IMG/VR virus record: IMGVR_UViG_3300008107_000131
Location: 3,502-43,730 of that record
From: a virus
Length of the DNA: 40,229 nucleotides
Direction: 5' to 3' (one strand)
The position numbers and the translations under genes were made by a program. Positions 23,041 to 31,111 of the stretch are shown here, in pieces (position 1 is the stretch's first letter; each line of letters begins with the position of its first letter). The notes beneath the pieces were generated by a model. That model did not search any database, was not told the DNA's origin, and saw nothing but the letters and a program-made list of their open reading frames with translations.

Positions 23041-23337
23041 GTGTCCAATGTTGACCCGCTGATTGAGGCTATTACCCCGAAGACGAAGTGGTTCGTGGTT
23101 CTGCGACCCTTCGGAGGCGATGGTGAGAAGCGTTTTGCTCGTGGCGAAGTTGTTGATGTATCCGATTGGGTACATTACAAGCGTCTTGTTAGCAACCGTT
23201 ATCTCATGGCTCTACCACATGGCGTTGATGTTCCTGAACTTGATGAGAACGGTGAGCGTCATGTTTCGCTCTCTGAAGAGCAAATTCAGGTGATTCCAGA
23301 GAAGAAGCGTCCTAGTCCTGCTCGTAAAGGCAAGTAG
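23041..23337 (+). CDS. Small head-tail region protein, unknown
   Basis: A 98-aa protein with GTG start at 23041 and AAGGAGTG upstream. It has a small folded part (WFVVLRPFGGDGEKRFARGE, VHYKRLVSNRYLMALP) and a Lys/Pro/Arg tail. Position after the capsid suggests a virion or assembly role. Not recognised. Confidence 0.65.
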   Translation: MSNVDPLIEAITPKTKWFVVLRPFGGDGEKRFARGEVVDVSDWVHYKRLVSNRYLMALPHGVDVPELDENGERHVSLSEEQIQVIPEKKRPSPARKGK

Positions 23338-23398
23338 CACTTCACGCAGGTCTCCTGAGCAAATACAATGGCTGTGAACGCCATTACCGGAGACACTC
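23338..23398 (+). other. Short intergenic region with nested inverted repeats
   Basis: ATGGC/GCCAT lies inside GTCTCC/GGAGAC, so the leader of the adaptor gene may fold. The GGAG of the right arm could serve as the ribosome site for ATG 23399. No T tract, so not a terminator. Confidence 0.35.
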
Positions 23399-23851
23399 AT
23401 GACTTGGACATACTCAGGAAATCCTTCCAATAGCACATTGGACGCTGTTCGCTTCATCATTGGTGACACGGACACTAACGACCAGTTGCTTTCTAACGAA
23501 GAAATCACCTACTACGTCAACGAACACGGTTCGGTTCTTCGGATTGCCTCTGAGTCTGCTCGTGCAATCGCTGCCAAGTTTGCTCGTTACATGAGCCGCT
23601 CCATTGGTGGTCTTTCTGCTGATTTCTCTGCCAAGTATCGTCAGTATCTGGAACTCGCTGACAACCTTCTTGCCAAGGAAGAATTGCAGCCCGTCTCCCC
23701 CTATGGCAGTGGCTGGTCTATCTCTCAGAAAGAGACGATTGACTCGGACGACGACAGGCAACCCACGTTTGCTGCGAAAGGTATTCATGACAACAATCGT
23801 GCTGACCCTGCTGATAACTATGCTTCTTATGACTACCGGAGGTTCGGATGA
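23399..23851 (+). CDS. Head-tail adaptor protein (HK97 gp6-like)
   Basis: A 150-aa protein. The opening MTWTYSGNPSNSTLDAVRFI and GDTDTNDQLLSNEEI, followed by an Ala-rich helix (SESARAIAAKFARYMSRSIG) and LSADFSAKYRQYLELADNLL, is the common actinophage head-to-tail adaptor pattern. It attaches below the portal. Its stop overlaps the next start (ATGA). Confidence 0.85.
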   Translation: MTWTYSGNPSNSTLDAVRFIIGDTDTNDQLLSNEEITYYVNEHGSVLRIASESARAIAAKFARYMSRSIGGLSADFSAKYRQYLELADNLLAKEELQPVSPYGSGWSISQKETIDSDDDRQPTFAAKGIHDNNRADPADNYASYDYRRFG

Positions 23852-24165
23852 CCATTGACCGTCAAATCCTGACCTTCATGCCCCACACGGTGACGATTGA
23901 ACCACATTCAACACTGAACAACTATGCTGAAAGCAACTACGGAAGTTCTCGCACTGCCCCTGCTTACGTTGAGCCGAACCGCACTCTCGGCATGGGTGCT
24001 CAAGTTGAAGAGCAGTCCCCGTCTACCACGGTCTACGTTGCTGACACCAGCATTGGGCTTCTTGACAAGATAACTCTGCCGGATGGAAGAACACCTGAAA
24101 TCATCTCCATTCAGCGTCACACTGAAGTCGCTGGCTTGGAACATACAGTGGTGAATTTCTCGTGA
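23848..24165 (+). CDS. Head closure (stopper) protein
   Basis: A 105-aa beta-rich protein in the usual place between adaptor and gp10-like protein. HTVTIEPHST, TVYVADTSIGLLDKITLPDG and the ending EHTVVNFS match the size and order of stopper proteins (SPP1 gp16/HK97 gp7-like). Assigned mainly by gene order. Confidence 0.7.
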   Translation: MTIDRQILTFMPHTVTIEPHSTLNNYAESNYGSSRTAPAYVEPNRTLGMGAQVEEQSPSTTVYVADTSIGLLDKITLPDGRTPEIISIQRHTEVAGLEHTVVNFS

Positions 24166-24548
24166 AACTCAGCGTCAACGTCAAGACGAAGAACAACTTC
24201 AACAGGATTGCCCATGCAATACCGCAAGACGTTGCCAAGGCTCTCTACATGGTTGCTGAAGAAATCATGACGGATGCCAAGGCTAACTATGTTCCTGTCG
24301 TTACTGGCAATCTCCGCCGTTCTGGGTTCGTGGAGAAGCCTGTCGTAGCCGGAAACAAGGTTCATGTGACCCTCGGTTTCGGTGGTGCGGCTACCATTTA
24401 TGCCATTGCCGTTCACGAGTACCCTGCGTCCTATGGTCAGGGAAAGAACAAGTACCTAACCAAGCCTGTCAATGCCGCTGCCCCCAACATTCCTAATCGT
24501 ATGGCAGTCTTCATGAGGAGATACACGCTCGGAAGGAAGACTCCGTAA
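24162..24548 (+). CDS. HK97 gp10-like tail completion protein
   Basis: A 128-aa protein with GTG start overlapping the previous stop. The helix AKALYMVAEEIMTDAKANYV followed by PVVTGNLRRSGFVEKP is the hallmark of HK97 gp10-type proteins (ALxxaxxxixxxAkxxvPvdTGxLrxS). It joins head and tail. The next ATG overlaps the TAA by one base. Confidence 0.88.
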   Translation: MKLSVNVKTKNNFNRIAHAIPQDVAKALYMVAEEIMTDAKANYVPVVTGNLRRSGFVEKPVVAGNKVHVTLGFGGAATIYAIAVHEYPASYGQGKNKYLTKPVNAAAPNIPNRMAVFMRRYTLGRKTP

Positions 24549-24946
24549 TGGGCATGCTTGACGATATCGGTGCTTACGTTGACACCAATACGAGCCTGAC
24601 GCTGGGCACGAACCTGTTCCTTGGTCTATTGCCTGAATCGCCGGGAAACTGTGTTGCCCTCTTTGAAGAGTCTGGTGTTTCTGGTCTGTACACGCAGGGG
24701 TCAACGAATCTCCCCCAATTGGAACGACCGCAATTGCAGTTGATTGTTCGTAATGACTCGTATGCCACCGGACGTTCACTCGCTGATACCGTCTACCGTG
24801 TCCTAACCCAGATTACGAACCAGACAATCAATAGCAATCTGTACCTGCGTATTGAAGCCACCAGCAATCCTGCTGTTATGGACAGAGACAAGACCAAGCG
24901 AGTGCTGTTTACCTGCAATTTTGATGTGGTCAGGAAGACACCGTGA
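24548..24946 (+). CDS. Tail terminator / minor capsid C-like protein
   Basis: A 132-aa protein following the gp10-like gene. GRSLADTVYRVLTQITNQTI and the ENRLVIRND-like strand (LQLIVRNDSYATG) match tail terminator proteins of the Minor_capsid_3 type, which cap the tail tube. The position agrees. The next small gene starts in its stop (GTGA). Confidence 0.8.
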   Translation: MGMLDDIGAYVDTNTSLTLGTNLFLGLLPESPGNCVALFEESGVSGLYTQGSTNLPQLERPQLQLIVRNDSYATGRSLADTVYRVLTQITNQTINSNLYLRIEATSNPAVMDRDKTKRVLFTCNFDVVRKTP

Positions 24947-25086
24947 GCAACCCCTACGGAGAAGGTGCTGGGCAGGACGAGAAGCCACGCTGCTGGCGTT
25001 GCAACCGTCTTCTTGCTGAAATGCTCACGAGACCTTGGAGCATTGTCTGCACACGCTGTAAGGCGAAGAACAAGCAAGAATCTTGA
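24943..25086 (+). CDS. 47-aa Com-like zinc finger protein
   Basis: GTG 24943 overlaps the previous stop codon (GTGA). The product has two CxxC pairs in RCWRCNRLLAEML and IVCTRCKAKN, the arrangement of phage Mu Com (CxxCxKLL...CPRCxxxN), a zinc-binding RNA-binding protein that activates translation of the Mu DNA-modification gene mom. Here it sits in the tail connector operon, with 133 bases of untranslated sequence after it. Function in this phage is unknown; RNA binding is inferred from the family. Confidence 0.7.
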   Translation: MSNPYGEGAGQDEKPRCWRCNRLLAEMLTRPWSIVCTRCKAKNKQES

Positions 25087-25111
25087 TTGCGGTCGGAGTC
25101 TGGTGTACGCT
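25083..25111 (+). promoter_or_regulatory. Candidate promoter for the tail genes
   Basis: TTGATT (25083-25088), 17-base spacer, TACGCT (25106-25111), nearly the same as the candidate at 9439-9467. It gives a leader of roughly 100 bases before ATG 25220. Confidence 0.4.
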
Positions 25112-25219
25112 CCGTTCACAACTTAGTTATTCATGCCCCTTGTGGCTCTGCTGGCTCCCTGCCGTGTCCCCGTGACCTTGCCCTTCAGTGTCCTTTAGGC
25201 ATGCATGGGAGCGAACAGA

Positions 25220-25417
25220 ATGGCAACAAGTTACAAGGTTCTTGTGGGGATTGATTATCCACCGAATAAGCGGGCAGAGGCTGGTGATGTCGTTTCTGAC
25301 ATTCCGGCTAGTTCCGTGAAGTGGCTTCTTGATGAAGGAATCATTGAGACCGTTGAGACGACTTCCAAGAAGAAGAGTGCTCCGGTTGTTGAGGAAATCG
25401 TGGAAGGTGAAGAGTAA
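25220..25417 (+). CDS. Small conserved protein before the tail tube
   Basis: A 65-aa protein from ATG 25220, chosen over ATG 25205 because GGGAG lies at 25207-25211. YKVLVGIDYPPNKRAEAGD and SSVKWLLDEGIIE are typical of small phage proteins upstream of the tail tube genes; the acidic tail is EEIVEGEE. Function unknown. Its stop overlaps the next start (TAATG). Confidence 0.75.
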   Translation: MATSYKVLVGIDYPPNKRAEAGDVVSDIPASSVKWLLDEGIIETVETTSKKKSAPVVEEIVEGEE

Positions 25418-26169
25418 TGCCCACTTTCGTTCATGGTAAGGGTGCTGGCGTATTCGTTGACCAGTACAATCTGTCCGAGTATTTCAACAATGCCGATTTC
25501 TCTGCATCCATTGAGACCGCTGAGACCACGGGCTTCGGTTCCACTGCCAAGTCGTACATTGTCGGCTTGGGTGACGCAACACTGAGTCTTTCGGGAATGT
25601 TCTCACAAGATGCCAGTGGTGTTGATGCCGTTCTCCAACCTGCTATTGGTGCGGCTACTACTCCGTTGGTGACTGTTGCTTTCCAGACCGGAACGATTGG
25701 CAATAAGTGTGTTCTGGGTAAGGCTCATGAGACTTCGTATTCGGTCTCCAGCCCTGTTGCTGATGTGACCAGCATTTCTGCTGATTTCAATGCGTCTGCC
25801 GAAACTGCGAACCAGACCTATGGAATTCGCAACGGCGTGATGCTGACTGCTGGTGGCTCCATTGCCTTCGGTTCGCTCGGCAACTTGTCTTCTGTTGACA
25901 ATTCGGCATCGTCCACTGCGGGTGGCATGGCGAATCTCCATGTGACCGCCAATACGATTACTGGTGGAAGCACAACTATCAAGGTTCAGCACTCGGCAGA
26001 CAACTCCACGTTTGTTGACCTGATTACCTTCACGGCGGTCAGTGCTAGCACGACCACTAAAGAGTTCTCGGCAGTGACAGGAACAGTGAACCGTTACATT
26101 CGTGCAACGGCATCCACTGCTGGCTCGGCGGGAGCAATCACATTCAACATCGGGTTTTCTAGGTTCTAA
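25417..26169 (+). CDS. Major tail tube protein with C-terminal surface domain
   Basis: A 250-aa protein. Residues 1-135 form the tube domain (MPTFVHGKGAGVFVDQYNLS, ETAETTGFG, AKSYIVGLGDATLSLSGMF). Residues 160-250 are a beta-sandwich type extension (TTIKVQHSADNSTFVDLITF, GTVNRYIRATAS) common on phage tube proteins and probably displayed on the tail surface. The next gene is a paralogue without the extension. Confidence 0.85.
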   Translation: MPTFVHGKGAGVFVDQYNLSEYFNNADFSASIETAETTGFGSTAKSYIVGLGDATLSLSGMFSQDASGVDAVLQPAIGAATTPLVTVAFQTGTIGNKCVLGKAHETSYSVSSPVADVTSISADFNASAETANQTYGIRNGVMLTAGGSIAFGSLGNLSSVDNSASSTAGGMANLHVTANTITGGSTTIKVQHSADNSTFVDLITFTAVSASTTTKEFSAVTGTVNRYIRATASTAGSAGAITFNIGFSRF

Positions 26170-26180
26170 GGAGTACCATC

Positions 26181-26591
26181 ATGCCCACTTTCGTACACGG
26201 TAAAAGCACTTTCTTCTCGCTGGATGACACCAGCGGTTCTGTCCGTACCATTTCGGATGTCCTTGACAACGTGGACTTCCCCGAGACCATTGAGACCGCT
26301 GAAACGACTGCTTTCGGTGCGTCTGCAAAGTCGTACATTGTTGGTCTCACCGATGCCACCATTTCGCTTTCGGGCAAGTGGGATGCCACGGTTGATGGCT
26401 ACATTGCTGGCGGTGCTGAGCCTGCCAGTCGTTCGTTCGTGTATGGTCCGGCTGGCAACGGTGCTGGCAACATCAAGTACACCGGCGAAGCGATTGTTAC
26501 TGGCTACTCCGTCTCCAATCCGGTTGGTGATGTGGTAACCTTCTCCCTTGACCTTCAGGTCACTGGTGCGATTACCCGTACCACTTTCTAA
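26181..26591 (+). CDS. Second tail tube protein, paralogue
   Basis: A 136-aa protein that starts with the same eight residues as its neighbour (MPTFVHGK) and shares ETAETT-FG-AKSYIVGL-DAT-SLSG in the same order, but lacks the surface extension. The pair looks like an ancient tandem duplication. It could form a second tube or replace the first at certain rings. AAGGAG precedes the start. Confidence 0.8.
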   Translation: MPTFVHGKSTFFSLDDTSGSVRTISDVLDNVDFPETIETAETTAFGASAKSYIVGLTDATISLSGKWDATVDGYIAGGAEPASRSFVYGPAGNGAGNIKYTGEAIVTGYSVSNPVGDVVTFSLDLQVTGAITRTTF

Positions 26592-26616
26592 TCAAAATCA
26601 ATAAGGAGAGTGTCCC

Positions 26617-26967
26617 ATGTCCCTTCGTGACCGAATCCTCGCTGCTGATGACATCGGCAAAGAGTCCCTGCATGTTCCGCACTGGAATGTTGATGTAGAG
26701 GTACGAACGATGTCTGCTGTGCAACGCAGTCGCATGCTTCAGACTTGTGCATTGCCTGATGGGTCTGTTGACCTTGACCGCTTGTATCCAATGCTGATTA
26801 TTGCCACTGTGCATGACCCTGAAACCGGAGCACCTGCATTTGATGCAGAGGACATTTCTGTTCTTCAGGAGAAATCAGCAGCGGCTATTGAATTCGTTGC
26901 TCAGAAGGCTATGCAGATGTCTGGCATGGTCGCCAAAGCAGTGGACGAAGAGGGAAAAGACAACTAG
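26617..26967 (+). CDS. Tail assembly chaperone, short form (gpG-like)
   Basis: A 116-aa protein from ATG 26617 (AAGGAGAG upstream). It lies between the tube and tape measure genes, where siphophages encode tail assembly chaperones. Features are a helical core (SAVQRSRMLQTCALPDG, SAAAIEFVAQKAMQMSGM) and a terminal Lys/Asp run. A slippery heptamer just before the stop allows production of the longer form. Confidence 0.85.
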   Translation: MSLRDRILAADDIGKESLHVPHWNVDVEVRTMSAVQRSRMLQTCALPDGSVDLDRLYPMLIIATVHDPETGAPAFDAEDISVLQEKSAAAIEFVAQKAMQMSGMVAKAVDEEGKDN

Positions 26968-27149
26968 AAGACCCGCAGTACCGATACTTCTTTATTCTCG
27001 CTGAGAGGCTAGGGAGAACCGTTGAAGAATTGCTCTTCGGTTCCCCTAGCCACAAGGCACTCTCATCAGACGAACTGAACGGGTGGCTTGCTCACGACAA
27101 GTTGACTGCGTGGGAACGAGAACAGGCAATGAAGAAGAAGAGGAGGTGA
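26617..27149 (+). CDS. Tail assembly chaperone, frameshifted long form (gpGT-like)
   Basis: A minus-one shift at 26952-26958 joins the first 114 codons to an open frame ending at TGA 27147-27149, giving about 177 aa. The downstream part (QLEDPQYRYFFILAERLGRT, LNGWLAHDKLTAWEREQAMK) looks like the T domain of such chaperones, and this frame has no start codon or ribosome site of its own near its beginning. The fusion would bring the tape measure and tube proteins together during assembly. Confidence 0.85.
26952..26958 (+). promoter_or_regulatory. Programmed -1 frameshift site GGGAAAA
   Basis: The heptamer reads G GGA AAA in the zero frame, the canonical X XXY YYZ pattern, nine bases before the end of the short chaperone frame (TAG at 26965-26967). 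Confidence 0.85.
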
Positions 27150-27154
27150 AGTAA

Positions 27155-30100
27155 ATGGCGGTTCAAGCAGGGCAGATATCAACGCAGTTGACTGCTGATG
27201 TCGGCAACTTCACCTCGGGGATGAGACAAGCCCAGAGTTCGTTCAAGCAGACGGTCCAGACGATTCAAACTGGCAGTTCTCAGGCTTCTGGTGCAATTGA
27301 TGACATCGCCAAGGGTGTCAAGGGGCTTCAGGGAACGATTCAACGGAGCATGGCACTGATTGGTGCTGGCTTCATCCTTCCCAAGATGTTTGCTAAGGCG
27401 AAGTCTGCAATCATTGACTTCAACCAGACTCTAGACCAGTCCACAATTGCGATGACTCACTTCGCTGGTGGTGCTGAAGAGGCTGACAAACTGCTGAACA
27501 CTCTTCAGGAGTTCGCCGCTCGTACTCCGTTCAACTTCCAAGACCTTCTGGGCACGACGCAACAGATGATGGCTATGGGAGTTGAAGCGAAAGACTTGCT
27601 CCCTCGTTTGACTGCCATTGGTGATGCTGCGGCTGGTCTCGGTGGTTCACCTGAAATCCTGCAAAGAATCCAGCGAGCACTTGGTCAGATTCAAGCCAAG
27701 GGGCGTGTGCAGGCTGAAGAACTGATGCAGTTGGCTGAAGTCGGTGTTCCGGCTTATCAGTACATGGCTGATGTCATCGGTTCAGATATTCCCACTGCCC
27801 TAGACATGATGAGAAAGGGTCAGATTGACTCCGCCACTGCTATCAGTGGATTGCTTGATGGATTGAGCCGTGACTTCGGTGGAATGATGGAGTCTCAATC
27901 CAAGACGATGATGGGTGCGATGTCCACCGTTGAGGACTTCGTGCAGATGACCGTTGCATCACTTGGTCGCCCAATCTTTGATGCATTGCGTGAGACAATG
28001 TTGAAGGTTGCTGATTTCCTGTCTTCCAAGGAGATTCAGGAAGGTGCGGAGAGGATGGCAAAGAATTTTGCCAAGGCGTTGAAGCAGGTTGGTGAAGTTG
28101 TTGGTCAGATTCTCGGAGTCGTTGGTCCGGTCCTGAAAGACGTTCTATCTAATGTGTACGATTTGGGTCGTGCAATAGCCAGTGGAATGGACGCAGCCAA
28201 GCCTGCAATTCTTGCTGTCGCAGCAGGCTTCATGGCTCTCATTGGTGCTATCAAGATTGTGAGTGCGGCTCTTTCACCACTTCTCGGGTTCTTGGCTGAG
28301 AACAAGACTCTGGCGACAGTGCTCGTTTCTCTTCTGGGTGCTCTTATCATTCGCCAGAAGTTGTTTGGGACTACGACTGAAGGTGCGGCTAGGGCTGGCA
28401 CTGCTCTAATTGCCAGCATGAAGGCTTCAATCGCTGGCATCAAAGACACGATTCGCTATCAGCAGGCTCTAGCCAATTCATACGGAAAGAATCTGACTTC
28501 CATGCAGGCTCTCCGTCTGGGAACTGTCATGGGTTTCAAGGCTATGGGTGTCGCTGTCAAGACATTTATGATTGAACTGTTGCCACTTCTTGCCCTGACA
28601 GCCGCCATCGTCCTCATTGTGAAGGCGTTTGAGGCTTATGGTGCAAAGCAGAGAGTCACCAACGAGCGTACAAAAGAACTCACTGAATCAATCAAGAACC
28701 AGACCACTGCGTTGCTGGAGAATAGAGAGGCTCTTGAAGCCGGTGCTGATGGTTCCGAGATTCTTGCTAACACATTGTTCAATACTGGCGAAGAGTCTGA
28801 AAAGTTGGTTCGTGCGTTTGGTGCTCTTGGTAGGGCGGCTGACCTACAGCAGATACAGGCAGCGGCTCAAGACTTTCAGGCATATGCCACGAGTGTATTG
28901 ATGTCCAAGGGTGCTACTGAAGAAAACGCCAAGGCTATGGCTCGTGCTATCGACGACACGGATGACAACAACGCACTTGACATCTTGGGGCAAGAACTTC
29001 TATTTGCCAATGCAGAATTCGCTGGCATGGTTACGGCACTTGAGCAAGTGCAGGACACCTTGGAGAACACCGACTTTGAGCGTATTGCTCGTGAACAAGG
29101 GCAGATGCTCGTTGGCACTGGGCAATTGACCGAGGCACAACTTCTTCAGGCTCAGACAATGACTGAAGCAATGCCCGCTTACTCCCAGATGAACGACGAA
29201 ACCAGAGCGATTGCTTTGAACCAGAACATCATGGCTGTTGCTACAGATGCGGCTCGTGCGAAGATTGAGCAGGAAGCACACGCTGCGGCTCTTCTTGAAT
29301 ACCAGCAGTCTCGTATGGCTGAATCAACAAAGAAGGTTGCGAGTGGTTATGGTCGTGCTGTTGATGCACTGAGAGAAATGATTGCCGCAACCAAGGATGG
29401 CAAGGTTTCGTTTGAAGACTTCTTTGCCGCAATCATGGGTGCAATGGGAGGAATCGTCCAGTTCCAGCGTTCTATGCGTACTGCCCAGAAGCAGGCTTCT
29501 TCGCTGTTTGACGAGATTGCCTTCGGTGAGAAGTCGTTTGAAGACTTGAAGTTTGCGGCTTACGACTTGAACGACATTGTGTTGAGAATGGTTTATGACG
29601 CAGAAATGCTTGGGCAAAGTCAGGAACAAGTTGCTATTTCTTCCCAAGCGATGATTCAACAGTTCGTTGCTTCTGCACTACAGGCGAAGTACACCACTGG
29701 TGAAATCAACGGTCTCATTGACACGCTGAACCTTCTTGACAACCTTGACCCGACAATCACGATTTACACCGACCTCTCTGCGGCTCAGGCTGACCTGAAG
29801 AAACTTGCTGAAGCAATGTTCGCTGTTGGTCTCGCTGGTGGAAACACTGACGAGTTGTACAAGAGATACCAGATGGCTAAGGCGGCTGTTGATGCATTGA
29901 GCAAGCCACGAACTAGGCGTGGCGGTGGCGGTGGCGGTCGTTCAGAGAAATCCGAAGACCCGTTCGCATGGGTTGAGGGCTGGATTTCTGATATCGCAAG
30001 TGTTGCTAACCGGTCCATTTCGGAAGACTTCATCAATCCACTCATCACTGCCACATCTGCTGAAATCAAAGACGCTTTCGTGGAGATATTTGATTCGGTT

Positions 30101-31111
30101 GCTGAACTTGGACTTGACAAGATTCCCGCCTTCAAGACTTTGATTGACCAAATCAAGGGCAAGTTCGCTGAACTCGCTGAACTTGCTGATATTCGTGACG
30201 TTCTCACTGTCAATCTTGACGCTGCCACTGAAAGGCTTTCGTATCTTCGTGATGCATTTGACGAAGTTACTCGTGCGGCTGGTCAGTTTGATTCCACAAT
30301 TGTTGGGGCAAATGCACCAGTCACCACGCTGCTTGACGAGGCTCTTTCGGCACAGAGTCGCTACCAAGAACTGCTGAACTACTCTGATTCTCTGAAGCAA
30401 CAGCAAGCGTCTCTTGCCCAGAGTGTCTTCAACTCCGTGTTCCAGCCAATTACATCTGGCAACACTCTTGGTCAGACCAGAAAACTCCTGCGAGATGCCA
30501 CTGGTTTCAGGGACAATCTCGTTGCCCTAAGAGACCGTGGCTTCAGTGCCGACATCATTGCTCAGGTTGCTCAGGCGGGAGTTATTGAGGGCAACAAGAT
30601 TGCCCGAAGCCTTCTGTCAATGTCTGGTGCTGATTTTGCTGAGTTCGTGAGTCTGCGTTCCCAGATTGCTTCACTTGGTGCAGAGGCTGGTGTCATTGCC
30701 GGAAACGTAATCTTTGGTGCTGACATTGCTGATGCTGAAAGTGCCGTAACACAGCAACATGCAGTGGTTCGCCAACTCTTCCAAGACGCTGTTGCCGAGG
30801 CTCGTGCCAACATGGTTCAGCAAGAGCAGACGGTTACTCTGCTCACGAGTGCATTGGATAGTGTCACAACCCAGATTGGTGAACTTGTCACTGCGATTCG
30901 TGTTGACTTGTACGATGCATTTGCCGAATTGCTTGCTGGACTTCCGGGTGGTCTCAGCCAACTTGGTCCAATGGCTAACAGTGCGTCTGCTACCGATACG
31001 AATATCATCATCAATGTTGAGGGGAGTGTTGTCTCCGAGGGTCAATTGATTGAGAAGGTTCGTCTCGGTCTGTTGTCTGCTCAACGTAGTGGAAGGACAG
31101 TGGTGATATGA
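27155..31111 (+). CDS. Tape measure protein
   Basis: A 1318-aa protein, the largest in the window, from ATG 27155 with AGGAGGTGA upstream. N-terminal residues 1-280 match the tape-measure domain (MAVQAGQISTQLTADVGNFT, ARTPFNFQDLLGTTQQMMAM, ILQRIQRALGQIQAKGRVQA, GVPAYQYMADVIG). Hydrophobic segments near residues 351-373, 390-406 and 474-496 can insert into the host membrane during DNA entry. Long helical regions follow, with a Gly/Arg hinge (TRRGGGGGGRSEK) near 925. By the usual ratio of about 1.5 angstrom per residue, the tail would be near 200 nm. Confidence 0.93.
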   Translation: MAVQAGQISTQLTADVGNFTSGMRQAQSSFKQTVQTIQTGSSQASGAIDDIAKGVKGLQGTIQRSMALIGAGFILPKMFAKAKSAIIDFNQTLDQSTIAMTHFAGGAEEADKLLNTLQEFAARTPFNFQDLLGTTQQMMAMGVEAKDLLPRLTAIGDAAAGLGGSPEILQRIQRALGQIQAKGRVQAEELMQLAEVGVPAYQYMADVIGSDIPTALDMMRKGQIDSATAISGLLDGLSRDFGGMMESQSKTMMGAMSTVEDFVQMTVASLGRPIFDALRETMLKVADFLSSKEIQEGAERMAKNFAKALKQVGEVVGQILGVVGPVLKDVLSNVYDLGRAIASGMDAAKPAILAVAAGFMALIGAIKIVSAALSPLLGFLAENKTLATVLVSLLGALIIRQKLFGTTTEGAARAGTALIASMKASIAGIKDTIRYQQALANSYGKNLTSMQALRLGTVMGFKAMGVAVKTFMIELLPLLALTAAIVLIVKAFEAYGAKQRVTNERTKELTESIKNQTTALLENREALEAGADGSEILANTLFNTGEESEKLVRAFGALGRAADLQQIQAAAQDFQAYATSVLMSKGATEENAKAMARAIDDTDDNNALDILGQELLFANAEFAGMVTALEQVQDTLENTDFERIAREQGQMLVGTGQLTEAQLLQAQTMTEAMPAYSQMNDETRAIALNQNIMAVATDAARAKIEQEAHAAALLEYQQSRMAESTKKVASGYGRAVDALREMIAATKDGKVSFEDFFAAIMGAMGGIVQFQRSMRTAQKQASSLFDEIAFGEKSFEDLKFAAYDLNDIVLRMVYDAEMLGQSQEQVAISSQAMIQQFVASALQAKYTTGEINGLIDTLNLLDNLDPTITIYTDLSAAQADLKKLAEAMFAVGLAGGNTDELYKRYQMAKAAVDALSKPRTRRGGGGGGRSEKSEDPFAWVEGWISDIASVANRSISEDFINPLITATSAEIKDAFVEIFDSVAELGLDKIPAFKTLIDQIKGKFAELAELADIRDVLTVNLDAATERLSYLRDAFDEVTRAAGQFDSTIVGANAPVTTLLDEALSAQSRYQELLNYSDSLKQQQASLAQSVFNSVFQPITSGNTLGQTRKLLRDATGFRDNLVALRDRGFSADIIAQVAQAGVIEGNKIARSLLSMSGADFAEFVSLRSQIASLGAEAGVIAGNVIFGADIADAESAVTQQHAVVRQLFQDAVAEARANMVQQEQTVTLLTSALDSVTTQIGELVTAIRVDLYDAFAELLAGLPGGLSQLGPMANSASATDTNIIINVEGSVVSEGQLIEKVRLGLLSAQRSGRTVVI

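Noticed and set aside
25087-25219. tRNA or other structured RNA gene after the Com-like ORF
   Set aside because: I could not fold a cloverleaf or find a known RNA motif; it is treated as a leader region.
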